Shown: positions 10,951-22,930, counted from the first letter of the stretch. The stretch: 64,000 nt of DNA from Phragmites australis (GCF_958298935.1 NC_084932.1:13619501-13683500); one strand, 5' to 3'. Translations and numbers: made by a program. The notes: generated from the sequence alone by a model not told the origin.

Positions 10951-12190
10951 GTGGGAGAACTCATGGCTCAGCTGAAAAGCGAAGATTTGTGGATAGATTC
11001 AATCTACAAATACCTTCAAGATAGAGTTGTGCCTAAAGATGATGCACTATCCAAGCAAATATCCCGTCAATCCAGGATGTATACCCTGGAGGACGACCTT
11101 CTCTATCAACGATGCACCCATGGAGTACTCATGAAATGCATCTCTCAGAAGCAGATTAGAGAACTACTCAAGGAAATCCATGAAGGGGTGTGCGAAGCTC
11201 ATGCTTCCTTCTGACCTTGTTCGGAATGGCATTCAGACAAGATTTCTATTGGCCTACAGTTCTCCATGATGCGAGTGAGTTGGCAAAAACATGTACCAGC
11301 TCTCAATTTCACAGCAGCTGCATACATCAGCCTGCCCAAGCCTTACATATGATCCTCATGTCATGTCTATTCATGACTTGGGGGTTGGATATCCTGCGAC
11401 CCTTTGTGGTAGCGCACATGGGCTTAAATTTCCTATTGTCGCAATCAACACCTTCACCAAGTGGATTGAAGTTGAGCCTATCGATAAGATCACCTCAACT
11501 GCAGCCAAGAAGTTCATCATGAAAAGCATCATGACAAAATCTGGTGTCCCGAGTAGAATTACCACTGAGAACGGTACTTAGTTCTCCAGTGCGGCGTACA
11601 TTGATTACTGTGAAATAATAGACACTACAATTCAATCAGCTTTGCATCCATGGATCATCCAAAAAGCAGCTAGCAGGTTGAGCGGGCTAACAACTTGATG
11701 CTCCAAAGAATCAAGATCTGCATCTTCAACTGCTTATCCACCCACACCAAAGCATGGGTATCCAAATTACCTAACATCCTTTGGGCACTCCGGACAACAT
11801 CCAGCAGGGCAACAGGTGAAACACCTTTCCTCCTGGTCTACAGGGCCAAAGCCATGCTACCCTATGAACTAAACATCAAATCCCGCCAAGTCGAACTATA
11901 CATCGACAAGGTTGAAATTACAAGAAGACATGATGACCTCATTGTTCTCAAGGAAAAAAGGACTCAAGTGTTGATAAGGTCAACACGGTACCTGGAGGCT
12001 CTCTGATGCTACCACGACCAAAATGTCCAAAAAATATCTTTCCAACCTAGATCTCTGGTTCTACGACTTGTACGGAACCAGAAAAATAGCAACAAGCTAT
12101 CATCCAGGGTTGTATAGGTTAGCAATGGAAGATTGTCAAGTCCTTAAAAATTCTTGGAATATTGACCAGCTAAGTAAGTTCTATTTTTAA
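10951..12190 (+). pseudogene. Integrase domain (gypsy type)
   Basis: 10951-11214 holds the segment before and into the zinc-binding N terminus ('KQIRELLKEIHEGVCEAHAS'). The catalytic core is readable in pieces from 11330 to 11600 ('WIEVEPIDKITSTAAKKFI' and 'VPSRITTENGT', where the catalytic aspartate of the usual 'DNGT' is now Glu-Asn-Gly-Thr). 11695-12006 gives the C-terminal half ('LWALRTTSSRATGETPFLLV', 'YRAKAMLPYELNI'). The enzyme would join the cDNA to host DNA. Multiple frameshifts and the loss at 'TENG' show it is dead. Confidence 0.75.
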
Positions 12191-12423
12191 GTACTTAGAA
12201 TACATATTGTAATAATAGTTATCATATTAAAGGTCAATATATTTTGTTATTTCTATTCCAATTCAATGCATAAGCCAAGATAAGCTTGGAATTTTGACCA
12301 GCTACATAGATTCTATGTGTAAGTACTTAGGATACATTTTGTAATAATGTTGTCATATTAAAGATAAATATATTTTGTTATTTCCTATTCCAATCCAATG
12401 CCTTAAGCCGAGATGAGCCACTA
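12154..12423 (+). repeat. 135-bp tandem duplication across the end of pol
   Basis: The stretch beginning 'ggaatattgaccagct' at 12154 recurs as 'ggaattttgaccagct' at 12289, and the following ~120 bp match closely. The duplicated unit contains the final codons of pol and the A/T-rich DNA after the stop, so a decayed second copy of the pol tail follows the first. Confidence 0.7.
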
Positions 12424-13027
12424 TTTGGATGCTTTTCCCAATTGCGTACTCGATATTTAAGACTACCTATCCGAGAACCTTTCCCTGATAACTAGTTTGG
12501 GCCTTCATATGTATTTGGTGCCAATGGCTGCAAGTACTTGTCATGCGAGTTGTAAAATGTATTTTACAAAAATAGATGACAATCTAAAACCACTTCTTTA
12601 GGGACCATGAAGATCCTTATCGAGTCCACGAGGGTGTCAAAGCTAAAGCAATTTACAATCAAGTCTGACCTAAGGCAATCCACGGTGAACATCCCGACAA
12701 GTGGTTGTGAAATTCCTCAAGATACTCAGAAGAAACATTTTAAAAGTTGAATGCATGTTAGCTGTATTCATGAAGATCCGCAATCATACACAGACATTGC
12801 ATTAGAAATAGGATTTTTATTTAACAAGATTTCAATCTCTTTTTATAGATATGCTAAAGAGAATGAAGAAGATATAAAAGAATCCCTATAATCTAGCTCG
12901 AAGCCAAGTAGGAGGAGGAAGAAAGAAAATAATTAGGGAAGTCTCTACTTCTTCTTTCCCCTCCTTGGCCACTGCCGTCATCGTCCGTGTCGTGGAGCAT
13001 GAGGACTAAGTGGAAGCTCTGCCCCCC
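12424..13027. other. Spacer between pol and the nested solo LTR
   Basis: No recognisable coding region. The last ~120 bp (12900-13022) are probably the distal, decayed part of the antisense ORF that starts at 16350, because they adjoin its readable part once the solo LTR at 13028-15996 is removed. The five C's at 13023-13027 form one side of that insertion's target duplication. Confidence 0.4.
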
Positions 13028-15996
13028 TGTCACACTCAGTTTTAAGACCAAAACTAAATGTAAACTATATGTATGCCATGATCAGTTAACACATACATAT
13101 AGCAACATCATTAGTGAATAACAGACATAGTGCTCAATATTACATCGATATTTATTACAAAATGACCACATATGGGTCTAAAGAAAATTACATAGCAGCG
13201 GAAAAGTGACACAGCGCAGCTCCATGCCACAGGCAGTCGACCGGAAGCTCCACCAGCCTAGAACTCAGCATCATCTTCAGGAAATTCTTCAAAAGCTTCA
13301 CCTTCTGAAAAGCAAACGTGAGTATTTCCAATACTCAGCAAGTGGGGGAAAGTATGACATGGTGGTTTAACCCAAGGTTTCCTATTTTCTAGGGTTTTAT
13401 TGCATAAAAGACAATTTTAGCCCTAAACTTTGGAAAAGTAGTTTTATTTTAAACGAGAAAAGATATACAAAAGATCTTCTTTAAACTCTGAGAACTTAAC
13501 CCATTCTTAGCCATGGAAAACATCCACCCGACTATTCATGTGAGGGTCCATGCCGCCCATAACCGTGAGCATGGCTGAAAATTCAGTTTGACACTGTGCA
13601 GAGGTTGTACACTTTACCCACAAGTCATGATCATCTCTTTTGCCAGTACCCGTCAGTACCTTACACACTTCTAGGGTGTGCGCCAAGAGATCACTACGAG
13701 GCTTTTCCAAAGAGTCTTCCAGCATGCACTTGCCCACTGAGGTTTCACCGCCGTACATAAGTAGAGTGACCCTCCACCCCAGAAGCCCCCTCTTGTGCCA
13801 GGTAGAATCGAGAAGTACCTCTTCATTATCTACACATCCAACTGGCTCATACACCACTGGGAGAGCTTCTAATTACTAGGCCAAGCCGTACCATATAGGT
13901 CTCGTGGTTGTACTGTTATCATGGGTGGTCGCCCTATGAATCAGTCCTTAACATGGTGTGGGCAAGACCACCAACTATCCCATAGGGGTAATCACCAAAC
14001 ATATCCATTCAAGGCAACCATGCCTGGAACACATCAACAGGCGCATTCCAACATACCCTTCTTGCCCAAACCCTAGATTCCTTGTTGCTAACTCCCTTAA
14101 CAACATCAAGATTCATATCTTACTTTCTATCGCAACTTTTAGTTTCATAACTCATGATTCATCACCTACATACTACAAGTTCATCTAAAAGCATGACTAA
14201 GCATAAACATGGCATTACTTGAGTGATAAAACATCTACAAGTGTAAATCTTGCATCTAAAACTAGTGTTTGCTATACTACCCATTTTACCAAAAACAATA
14301 GCTTGCATGTTTTGTAAAAGTCTGGCTTTATATTAAAACTGGGCTCAAAATATGGTCAAGACATTTGCCATCATCAAGGTGATGCACAGATCCTTCAAAA
14401 TCTTCTTCCTGCAAATTCCCGAACTCTTGGATTGAATCATCTACACGAGCACACAATGAAGCATAAGAACAGTACACTAAATAGTACTAAAACTAGATTA
14501 AAAAAAACCCTATAAATAGATTCTATACATCGCTATGAGAATTTGAGCGTGAAGATTGTCTGAATCGGAGCTACGAGCAAAAAGTTAAAAGCGTTTGAAG
14601 TTCCAGGTGTGTTTACAAATTTTACTTATTATCAGAGAATAAACCGATTATTTTTATATCAATAAACTGGTTTATTGCGTAAAAATGACATCATAAATCC
14701 AAATTGGAATTATTTTCGAATGGGAAAAGGGTCAGAACCGAGTCCACCGAATGGAGAACCGGCCGAGACCCTTCGGTTCACGGTCCACCATGGACCGGTG
14801 ACCCTGGGACGGCTTCGGGCAGGCAGCGGGCGGCCGAAGGACGGCCGAAGTTGGCCGAGAATGCGCGCTGGCAAGCGTAAGGCCCCAGCGAGTGGAGGAA
14901 GAGAAGGAGGGAGGGGCGGCGAACTCACCCCGAGCATTGAGGAGACCATAGCGGCACTGGAGAGGCCGAGCAACGGCGAACACGGCGGCGGTGGTTGGTG
15001 AGGCAACCAGAAAGGCATTCCGACGGCCGAACAACAACAGCAAGCCACGAAAACGGGTCCGAGGTGTCCTGCAAAGATGAGGAGTGAGTCAATTTAGCCG
15101 GAGACGGCTCGGATGCAAAGAATGGCGGTGAAGAAGCTCCTCACCGGAGTCAACAAAGAAGAGGCCAGCGACGGCGAAAATGGCGAGGAAAAAGTGTGGG
15201 ATCTCGAGCAAAACACGAAGAACTTTGCCATGAAGAGAATGGGTGGCTCAAATAGAGAAGAGGGAGAGGGAGGTGACCGGAATTTGGAAAAGGGGCGGCG
15301 GCCATGGATTGATGGTCGGCGGTTTTTGCATGAGACCGAGCAATAAAGAGATGTAAATGAGGGGGAAACAGAGGGAGGCGCCATGATGGGGCTTAATAGC
15401 TCGGATTTGATGGTTTCAGGGAGAGGAGAAGGGGCGGGGAGAGAGGAAACGACCGACGGCTGTTGGAGTTCGGGCGCCGTCCAAAGGATGAAGAAGAGGA
15501 GCCAGGCGGCGGCTTAGCTCGACGCAGGACAGCTCGGGTAAGGCCCGCTAGTTAGCGAGGGTGAGGCGGCAGGCCGGCTCAGGGCGCAGGAGGAGGCCGG
15601 CTTGACCAGATGGGCTTAGCCCGAAGGGAGGGAGCGGACGGGCCTCGGCCCAAGGGAGAGAGAGGGAGGGGAAAGGAGGTTTTGGGCCGAAAATTGAGGA
15701 AGTATTGGCTCAGGTCAAGGTTTCTTTTATTCTCTTTTTATTTCTTTCAAAATTCTATTTCTAAATCGAATCTAAACAAAATTTTTGAAAAAATTTCCAC
15801 TCAAAACTCCAGAGAGGGAGAAAATGGGCCTACTACAACTAAAGAGCCAGCATGTATGCACCAAACAAAGTATAACCTAGACCATTTGTTTGATTTATGA
15901 AAGTATCATTTTAATCCTATGCTAATTGTGATGCTATTAACTAGATTGTGGGAAAATTTTAAAAAAATCACAAAAACTGAGAATTTGGGTGTTACA
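13028..15996 (-). mobile_element. Solo LTR, family C (long form), 2969 bp, TSD ccccc
   Basis: Read on the minus strand it starts TGTAACACCCAAA and ends GAGTGTGACA. Both sides carry ccccc (13023-13027 and 15997-16001), though a homopolymer is weak evidence on its own. It is the same family as the solo LTR at 35588-37545: the stretch around 'ctataaatagattcta' (14510-14525) and the core around 13640-13950 match its reverse complement. It is about 1 kb longer, mostly in a GC-rich block (14740-15660). That block yields overlapping ORFs on both strands but no recognisable protein. No PBS or internal domain is present. Confidence 0.8.
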
Positions 15997-16119
15997 CCCC
16001 CCTCCTTAGCCATCATCGTCGGTGTTGCTCGGAGATGAAGGTGAAGAAGAAGCCGACACCTTGATGTCTTTAATAGTGACGTGGTGGGTCACCGCCTCCT
16101 CCTTCTCCTTAGCGGCCAC

Positions 16120-16350
16120 CTATTCTTCCCGTATCTCTTCCTCTAAGATATCCCATTCCACTTCTTCTTGGCCTGGGGATGATTCCTCAGGAGTCGGGGC
16201 CTTGCCATCTTTAACGGGGAAGCTACCGGTCACCGCTTCCTTTTCTACCTCCTCGTCGGAAGAGATGCTAAAAATCTCCACTATGGAGTCAAACTCAGCT
16301 GGGGATGGTGGTGGTAAGGGTGGAGGACTTGACGAGGATGGAGAGTCCAT
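16120..16350 (-). pseudogene. Antisense acidic ORF of the gypsy element, near its 3' LTR
   Basis: The protein starts 'MDSPSSSSPPPLPPPSPAEF' and continues with an acidic core 'VEIFSISSDEEVEKEA' and 'EEVEWDILEEEIREE', then stops at 16120; readable antisense sequence goes on to about 16003. It runs opposite to gag-pol. A similar protein ('VEIIDISDDD', 'IDWDIL') lies at 37836-38267, antisense in the repeat-rich LTR element. The shared motifs 'EI.(D/S)IS.D' and 'WDIL' suggest one antisense-ORF family. Its function is unknown; antisense ORFs at this position are known in Tat-lineage elements such as Grande. A TTTATAAG box lies about 45 bp upstream of the ATG on the minus strand, but it reads better as a TATA box on the plus strand. 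Confidence 0.5.
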
Positions 16351-16656
16351 GGGTGCATTTGGAGTTGGTGCAGTGAGGGTTTGCTACCTGAGAGCTTATA
16401 AAGGCCTCCGGGTCAAGTGCGACTGTGTCATTTTGCATTCAAGGATTGAATAGTGGGCGCAGCTACATAAAGGTTCACAGTAAACCAAGCACCAATCAGC
16501 CATCAACATCGTGTCTTTTTAACTGGCTTGCATAGAGGTAGCCTTTCATCGGCAGCATCATGTCTTTTTGGCTGGTTTTCACAGACAAAGAAGCAGCTTC
16601 TTGTTGCATTCAATTACCCGAAGTGTTCTTCGATGCATATGGGGATGATGGAGCAG

Positions 16657-17626
16657 TGTTCTAGAGAGGGTGGAGTGCTACCTCGCTGTACTCACACAGT
16701 CCATAGGCATCGTCACGATACTTTTGTCAGGTAAAGAATCTTTCACCACCACACAAAACCTCTGCTACAACGGTTCAAATGCCAGACCTGGCCGGCAACA
16801 AATCTTTTCTCCCCCCATCATTTTAAAAGATTAAAATGATATTTCTCGGGTGAATCAAAATTCCTCCACGGAGGGAATGCCTTCTTGAGGGCTCGCTAGA
16901 GCAATCGAAGGCATTCGAAATCCTGAATAGATGACCCAATGATCCCGAGAACCCAATTAGATGTACCATCCTACCCGGGGACCCGAGTTCAACTTGATGA
17001 TGCAGTCGGACAAAATGCTTATCTCTGCGGACCAAAACTTTTATCCGTTGAAGCCTCATTTCACGTATTGGTGTGGGCTGTACGATGAGTAGTATAGAAC
17101 TACTATATTTGGACACCATAGGGTTTTCCGTTATTCTTGGGGAAAGGAATCTCTGAACGCAAGAAAACTACCTGTAGATATCAAGGATATCTAAACATGG
17201 AAGTTTATCTCCAGGACTAGGAAGGAAGGACTCCAGAGGCCGTATGATGACCCCTATATATACGGTGTCAGGGAACCCTACATAGGACAAGCCATTCGAA
17301 GTCAACATAACTCCATTGACATCATTCAAGCTTGCGGAAGCTTTGCAACTTCGAGCCCTCCGCAATTTAGATCTGTATTAGCTACTCACCCCGATTACAT
17401 ACAAGAGAGCTCTCTGACTAGGTTTAGATCTATCTAGGTTAGGTATGCACCACCTTGTAAACAGTTTCAGAGTATAATACAAGACCAACAGGACGAAGGG
17501 CTGTTATCCTGAGGGAGACCAGAACCTATATCAGATCGTGTGTGCATTGTGTGATTCGTCTACTCGAAGTATCCCACATCGTTCACACAAATTTGTAAGA
17601 TCAGCAGTTCACCCATCGTCGACACA
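16657..17626 (+). repeat. Probable 3' LTR of the gypsy element
   Basis: The segment starts TGTTCTAGAG just after a purine-rich run (16638-16656) and ends near 'cccatcgtcgacaca' at 17626. It contains a TATA box (17254-17262), a leader-like region, and tail sequence ('ccaacaggacgaagggctgttatcctgag') of the kind seen near the ends of Tat/RIRE2-like LTRs. The partner 5' LTR is outside the window, so neither edge could be tested. The start could be off by up to ~200 bp. Confidence 0.45.
17254..17262 (+). promoter_or_regulatory. TATA box of the probable gypsy LTR
   Basis: CTATATATAC lies about 370 bp before the LTR end, where the U3/R boundary of such an LTR is expected. The upstream DNA (17180-17240) is mixed in composition. 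Confidence 0.45.
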
Positions 17627-19119
17627 AGCCTCTTTATAGTATGGCCAAAGAAAATAAGCCTATCTATATAATGACCACTTGTCTAAATAATTGTACCTTA
17701 TATCTTTATGAAGTTCTTCTTTGACTTTGATGTTTATCCCTTTAAGGCACTTTAAATCCTAAGTTCATCACATCATATCAATGAGACTAAACCTTACATA
17801 CTAACAAAATATGTTAGTTTCATTGGCTATGTTAATATTAATCATCTAAATCAAATTAACCTAATGCTAGGGTGATTGATGTTTTAATACTGTCAAGTTT
17901 ATGGAGAGACTTGAGATAGACGCTAAGACTGTATGACCTGAGGAGAGGTTTCTTTTGATGCTGTGGGCACTTGGCGCTGTAATACTGAATCTGGATGTTT
18001 TTGTCTGTCCTAATAGAATGAGACCGGAGTGGTAGTTATCTGAATATTGGTATAACAGCATATAGTTCGAATTGTTTTACTTATCAACATTGACAGCAAC
18101 ATCCAACCAGCACAAAGAGCAGGACAGTTCTGAAAATTCAGAAAGTTCACCTAAAAGTACAAGGAAATATTTTAATTAGTTTATGTTTAGGATTTTTATT
18201 TGGGATGTTAGTGAGACTCTTTTCATTTATAATAGACTGTAATTAACTCGATGTAGGTGAACTTAGTAACTTAGCTCACAAATGACCCATGCTATATGAA
18301 AGAGAACATATTTTTCCAGTAATCAGCCAAATTTCCAAGAGTAAACATTATCCTTCGTATTAAACATGTTAAATCAAATATGTTATAATTAAAGCATTTC
18401 TATGAGGGAAATGTTGGTGGTACCTTCTATGGAAGGGTCTAGACATTTCCTCTAATGCTAGTGAATTGTTAAACAACCCGGTGAATGATGTTCAAAATGA
18501 CAAATATTTTGGTGTGGTGTACTGTTTATTTTCGCACTCGAATAAGTTTCTTTTTATTTGTGAGGACTCGTAAAATTAAGATTGTATGGATATTATAGTC
18601 AATATTTTTAAAGCCTTGTGGCTGTCGTGATCAATTATTATCCACGAACATGTATACATACCAGAACTATCAGACCATCTACATGACAGTGTGTTGTGAT
18701 AATATATAAATTCACGCATGCACCACGAACTTACGTGTGGGAATTATTATTTATCTTGCGTCAAGCATACTGCCACTAATTTTACCAGCACGCTGGACAC
18801 ACGCGTTGTTCAATGTCAAAGGAAATATTCCCACGCAACCTCAGATGCTCTGACCCGTCGATAGAAATATGCACGTGGTACCTCTCTCTTTCTCTCCTGA
18901 ACTCTTGATCCATTCAATAGGGCTCCATTTTTTTAGTAAAGAAAATAATTCCAACCTTTTGCATCATGCGATACAAAAGGTTGGATTATTCTTAGAAGTG
19001 TGTGGTGCATGCTTGAGTCCCTTGTTTATTATTATATAGTCTTATCTTAGAACATTGAAAAGATCAAATGGTAAAGGAAAAAACTAAAGTTCGATATAAG
19101 AATTATTCATATATTCTAT
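17627..19119. other. AT-rich non-coding spacer
   Basis: No convincing gene, RNA or element end was seen. The longest frame (17867-18061, minus, 64 codons) matches nothing I recognise. One good hairpin is at 18944-18990. This is the only stretch over 1 kb in the window that I cannot assign to an element. Confidence 0.4.
18944..18990. repeat. Short inverted repeat (about 17-bp arms, 12-nt loop)
   Basis: Left arm 'aataattccaaccttttg' (18944-18961) pairs with right arm 'caaaaggttggattatt' (18974-18990) with one bulged base. The loop is 'catcatgcgata'. It could be a decayed foldback element or a chance hairpin; no flanking duplication is evident. Confidence 0.5.
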
Positions 19120-19345
19120 AATTAAGTCACCACCCATTCTTGATGAACATTTTCATGGCCACCGCCTCCAAAGCTTGGCTAGCCTTCAAGAAATCTTCCC
19201 TTTGTGCCTCCCTCTAAAGCAATCTTCAGAACTGCAACTAATAGATCCTTCTGAAAATTACCTGCGATAAAGACATATTAGAAGTATGATTGAACACTAC
19301 ATCATTTCGGTAGAGCCATATTGACCAAAACATGGCAGCTACCCC
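19120..19345 (-). pseudogene. LINE reverse-transcriptase 3' end (zf-RVT region), cut by the CACTA element
   Basis: On the minus strand, right at the CACTA boundary, the frame reads 'GVAAMFWSIWLYRNDVVFNH' then 'SLSQVIF', the conserved 'W-x2-W-x3-NDVVF' stretch after the zinc-binding domain of plant LINE (and LINE-derived) RT proteins. After two or three stops it continues 'FLKASQALEAVAMKMF' and 'KNGWW', matching the usual C terminus. Only the last ~75 codons are here; the rest would lie on the far side of the CACTA. Small sub-terminal stops show it was already degenerate or decayed later. Confidence 0.6.
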
Positions 19346-19710
19346 CACTACGCTACTAGAGAATTCATTTGTACAGACAGTTCGCAACACCTGTGTGGGA
19401 CGCTTTTTCGAACCGTCTGTGAAAAAAAATCTGTACAAATCAAAAATTTGTACAAACAGGTTTTGAACCTTTTGTACAAAGATTTATACACATAGCTCAT
19501 AACTAGAGTTGTCTGTACTATATATTATCACAGACAACCCTAAGTTTTGAGTCGTCTGTGATATAAGAATAGTACAGACGGCTCCAATACTGAGTCATCT
19601 GTCCTAGAGATTATCATAGATAGCTCTAAGTTTTGAGCCATCTGTGAATATTGTTCGGTACAAATGGCTTCAGTTTTGAGCCATTTGTACTGTGCACTTT
19701 TACAGACTGT
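19346..19710 (-). repeat. CACTA terminus and subterminal repeats
   Basis: The terminal CACTA motif is followed by repeated short units based on 'ccgtctgtac' or 'acagacggctc' in both orientations: 19373, 19417, 19509, 19549, 19571, 19594 and several decayed ones to ~19700. In CACTA elements such arrays bind the second transposon-encoded protein and define the active end. Confidence 0.7.
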
Positions 19711-21302
19711 TATAGGCATAGAACCATATATACTATGTTTTTGTACAATACTGCATTCATATATTACTGAATATAAACTAACATATCAACAACAAATAAT
19801 TCACAAATCATTTGTATTCAAACAATAACAGATCGAACAACATACACATATCATACACATAGCAATCAAACATCTTCATTTAATGTCACAAAGTCATACA
19901 CATAAACAGAAGTAAAATATCAATATTACAAATCCACACAATATTGCAAAGCATTCTTCATTCTTGAGTCAACCCAGTGCCTAACAATATATAAACCAAT
20001 AAATTAGCTTTAGCAGATTCAATTAAAACGAATTAATGAGTTCATTTGCTTCATTTTCTGTAACACCCTGATTTTCAGATTTCTCAAATTTCTAAAATTT
20101 TCCAAGATTATTAAATAGCTTCAACAGTAGTATAGGTTTAAAACCTATTTTCTTAATCAATCAATCAATATAGGTTATTATTTTGTGTGTAATACATGCT
20201 GAGTTTTGTTAGGAGCCAGGTAAATACATTAGAGTTCTTTTTTCTTTTTCTTTCTCTTTGATGTTTTGAGTGAAAAATGATTTTGAAAAGGGTTTTACGA
20301 AACTCAGTAGTGAATAAGTTAAGGATCTTAATGGTTGGAATTCAAAATCCTTGAATTCATCATCTATTCAATTCTTGATCATACCTGATCCTTTTCCAGG
20401 TCAATTCAAATCTTATCCAAATCATTGTTTAAAGCCAATCTCTCCTCTTTCTCAAAATTCTACCCAAATCCAAATTCAAATTCCTTATCTACTCCTATTT
20501 TTGTTCAACCTCATATTTTTTGTTTCTCTAAATTCACTCCAAGCTCAATTCAAATTCAAACTCTATTCAAATTTTACTGCAAAAGTTTCTTTTCGAAACC
20601 ATAGATATACCTAAAGTGTCTTTGGACTTAATCTTGCTCAAGTCCAAACGCTTAGCCAAGTCTTCTAGATGGCCCAACAAAGGATCCATGAAATCTACAA
20701 ATTTTCGCGGAGTCCTAGACAGCCTCATCCTCTCATGAAGTTTCGGAGTTCAAAATTACCTCAAATGTAAATCTTGACAATACCAAAGTTTTAGGTCTCG
20801 TCTAGAGTTTCAATTTGAACATATGAAAGTCCTATTTTGGATAATGGAGCTAGGAGTTGTGACCCCCGAAATCAGTGCTGTGCAGATAAGTCTGAGTTCA
20901 AATAGTTTATCTTGTGATGCATTTTTTGAAATGAAGATGACGTTTTTAGAAGTTCCAATGACTACCACAGTTGTAGATCTTTTCGAGTACTACAATTTCG
21001 AATCAAGAAACATCCAATTTGGTGTTCCGACAATGGAGATATCATCCTCGGAATACAGAGCTGCGAAAAAGGAAACCGTAACCGACTCGAACTCGAATCC
21101 GATTCGTGTTCGGTTTGGACTCCACCTCAACCAGCCGCACTTGGCCCTATAAATATGAGTTGCAAGCCCTCTCCAACCCCTATTCCACACCACCAAACCA
21201 TAGAAGTCACTGCTGCCATGTCCGTGCGCCGCTGTTCACTGGAGCCGCCGTCGCCGCCCGTAATGCGCTACGTCGTCTTCTCCGCGAATCCTCCTTCCTT
21301 GA

Positions 21303-22928
21303 TGAGAAACCAAGTTGAAATGTGCCTTGGTTTTCTTGTGATGAGTGATTGACATTGTCATTTATTTGGTTTGATGATCCTTGGTTTTGCATGAGCTTTG
21401 ATGTGATTTGAATTGATTTGAGATTTCATTTGAGCATAATGATTATGGACTAATTGGAATTGGAGTTGGAGATATGTGTTTGCTTATCTCATGGTGTGCA
21501 GGTGATGGATGCAACTTGACGGTCGACGGTGGGATGATTGGGGACAAGCGGAGTGCTTGGTGCCAGACGCAAGGAGGCCGGGCGGAGTCAAGGGTGATCC
21601 TAGCTGAACACGTGGAGGTCAAGCAAAGCATTAAAGGCGGATGGAGACGGCATGTTGACAAAGTCAAGCGAAGGGGATGCCGGTGCAAGTGACAAGGAGG
21701 TCCGAGGGATTGGAAGTGGGAGAGACTTGCCGGTAGTCAGGGTCGCATGACAAAGTACACGCGTCAACATCAAAGCACTTGCTTAAGGTGTAAGCAAGGC
21801 GTTGAGTCACGCTTTGAGAAGCGTGCAGGCGGTTTCGCGGTTTGGCCTCAAAATCATGGGAGGACTAGAGGAGTATGTGGCACCATCACGAAGCTTACAT
21901 CTAGGCGAAGCTAAGTCGAGAAGGCGCCACGGCCGTCCGATGAATAGAGAAGAAAATAGACCAAAATACCCTCGGTGGTAGATAGGAGATAGGAGTGCAC
22001 TACAAGAGAGGGGTATTTTGGGGAAAAGCTAGAAAACTTAAGGGCCAAGTTTTCTAGGCCTATAAATAGAGGGGTAGGGCTAGAGAGAGCTTTGAACCAG
22101 CCACTTGAGCCCCCTTGTGCCATTCATTTAAGAGCCTTAGAGCTAGGTTTTTAGAGGAGAGAAGGATGAGTGCTTAGCCTATGTAATAGGTGAGAGTTTT
22201 GAGAGATAAATCTTTGTAATCCGCCTAAAATAGAGCTGACCTCTTTGAGTAATTAAGTTTATGTTTTTGCATATGCTTGAATTCCCCTCCTTCTAGTTTC
22301 CCTCTATTGGTTCCCTTGCAAGTTTGCAAGCTTTTCTATTTTCGGTTTTGATTTTCGTTTTGGTTTTTAGGCTGAAATTTCAGCACCTTGTGAGATCATT
22401 CTTCTTGTTGCTAGAGGCATAAAAACTCACATACGAGTATATGCTCATGGGTCTTGAGTACCCTTGCCTCTAGATCATCAACTTGGAGAGGTTTCTTGCC
22501 CGGTGATCTTTTTCTTTGAGTTGCAATATTTCACCTTTGCAGGGTTGGTTTTCTTGATGCTAGTGGCTTAAATACTCACATACTCATGTATTTGAGCGGG
22601 TCTTGAGTCCCCTTACCACTAGACTATTATCTTGGAGGATAACCTTGTCCGGTGTCCTTCTTATCTAGTTTCTTTGGAAGTTGCAAGTTTTTTGTGCACA
22701 AAGACACATGGAATGGTCCTGAATGGAACCTATGGTTCATATTCCATCTGTGGAGTCATGTTGCCATGGAAGTAGTCTTCTTTCTTTGTCTCTTTCATTA
22801 TTTTACTTCCGCTTGAGCGTTTTGAGATGTGTTGGGTGAGAAATAGGAAAAGGCCATCTATTTCGAAAGAAATTTGTTGAGGCGCCTATTCACCCCCCCC
22901 CCCTCTAGTTGTCATTCTCGTTCCTACA
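21303..22928 (+). repeat. 5' LTR of the Copia element (1626 bp)
   Basis: Begins TGAGAAACCAAG and ends CTCGTTCCTACA, directly before the PBS. A TATA box is at 22061-22069. A poly-C tract (22892-22903) lies just before the end. It matches 28656-30275 throughout. Confidence 0.95.
22061..22069 (+). promoter_or_regulatory. TATA box in the Copia 5' LTR
   Basis: TATAAATAG followed by AGGGG, a strong plant TATA match, conserved in the 3' LTR at 29408-29416. Transcription would start about 30 bp downstream and drive gag-pol. Confidence 0.7.
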
Positions 22929-22930
22929 AT

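Larger units (their letters stand above)
8556..12190 (+). pseudogene. pol: Ty3/gypsy pol remnant: protease end, RT, RNase H, integrase
   Basis: The reading resumes after the solo LTR with the protease C-terminal part ('KPVTQDFHGIVPGSLARPIG'). The pre-RT segment 'VFAWQPSDMPGV' follows near 9095, then RT from about 9300, RNase H to about 10650 and integrase from about 10950. The frame ends at TAA 12188-12190 after 'NSWNIDQLSKFYF', the usual end of Tat/RIRE2-like pol proteins. Intact Tat pol is about 1,500 codons and the length here is comparable. More than a dozen frameshifts and stops break it, so the product would not be made. Confidence 0.8.
1..17626 (+). mobile_element. Degenerate Ty3/gypsy retrotransposon, Tat/RIRE2-like, 5' end outside the window
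   Basis: A gag-protease-RT-RNase H-integrase order on the plus strand from 3498 to 12190 identifies a Ty3/gypsy element. The gag, the RT motif AYIDDLIIQ and the integrase tail resemble grass Tat-lineage elements. Antisense ORFs lie on both sides of gag-pol (225-3056 and 16120-16350), a layout known in that lineage. A probable 3' LTR is at 16657-17626; the 5' LTR is not in the window. Two solo LTRs have inserted (5404-8550, 13028-15996); removing them leaves at least 11.4 kb. Stops and frameshifts are dense, so the element is dead. Whether the Transposase_28 region at 1-3250 belongs to this copy or to a neighbour is inference. Confidence 0.7.

Noticed and set aside
14675..15384. Overlapping ORFs up to 112 codons
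   Set aside because: GC-rich part of the solo LTR at 13028-15996; frames on both strands are open for compositional reasons.
17867..18061. 64-codon minus ORF
   Set aside because: AT-rich spacer, no similarity recognised, length expected by chance.
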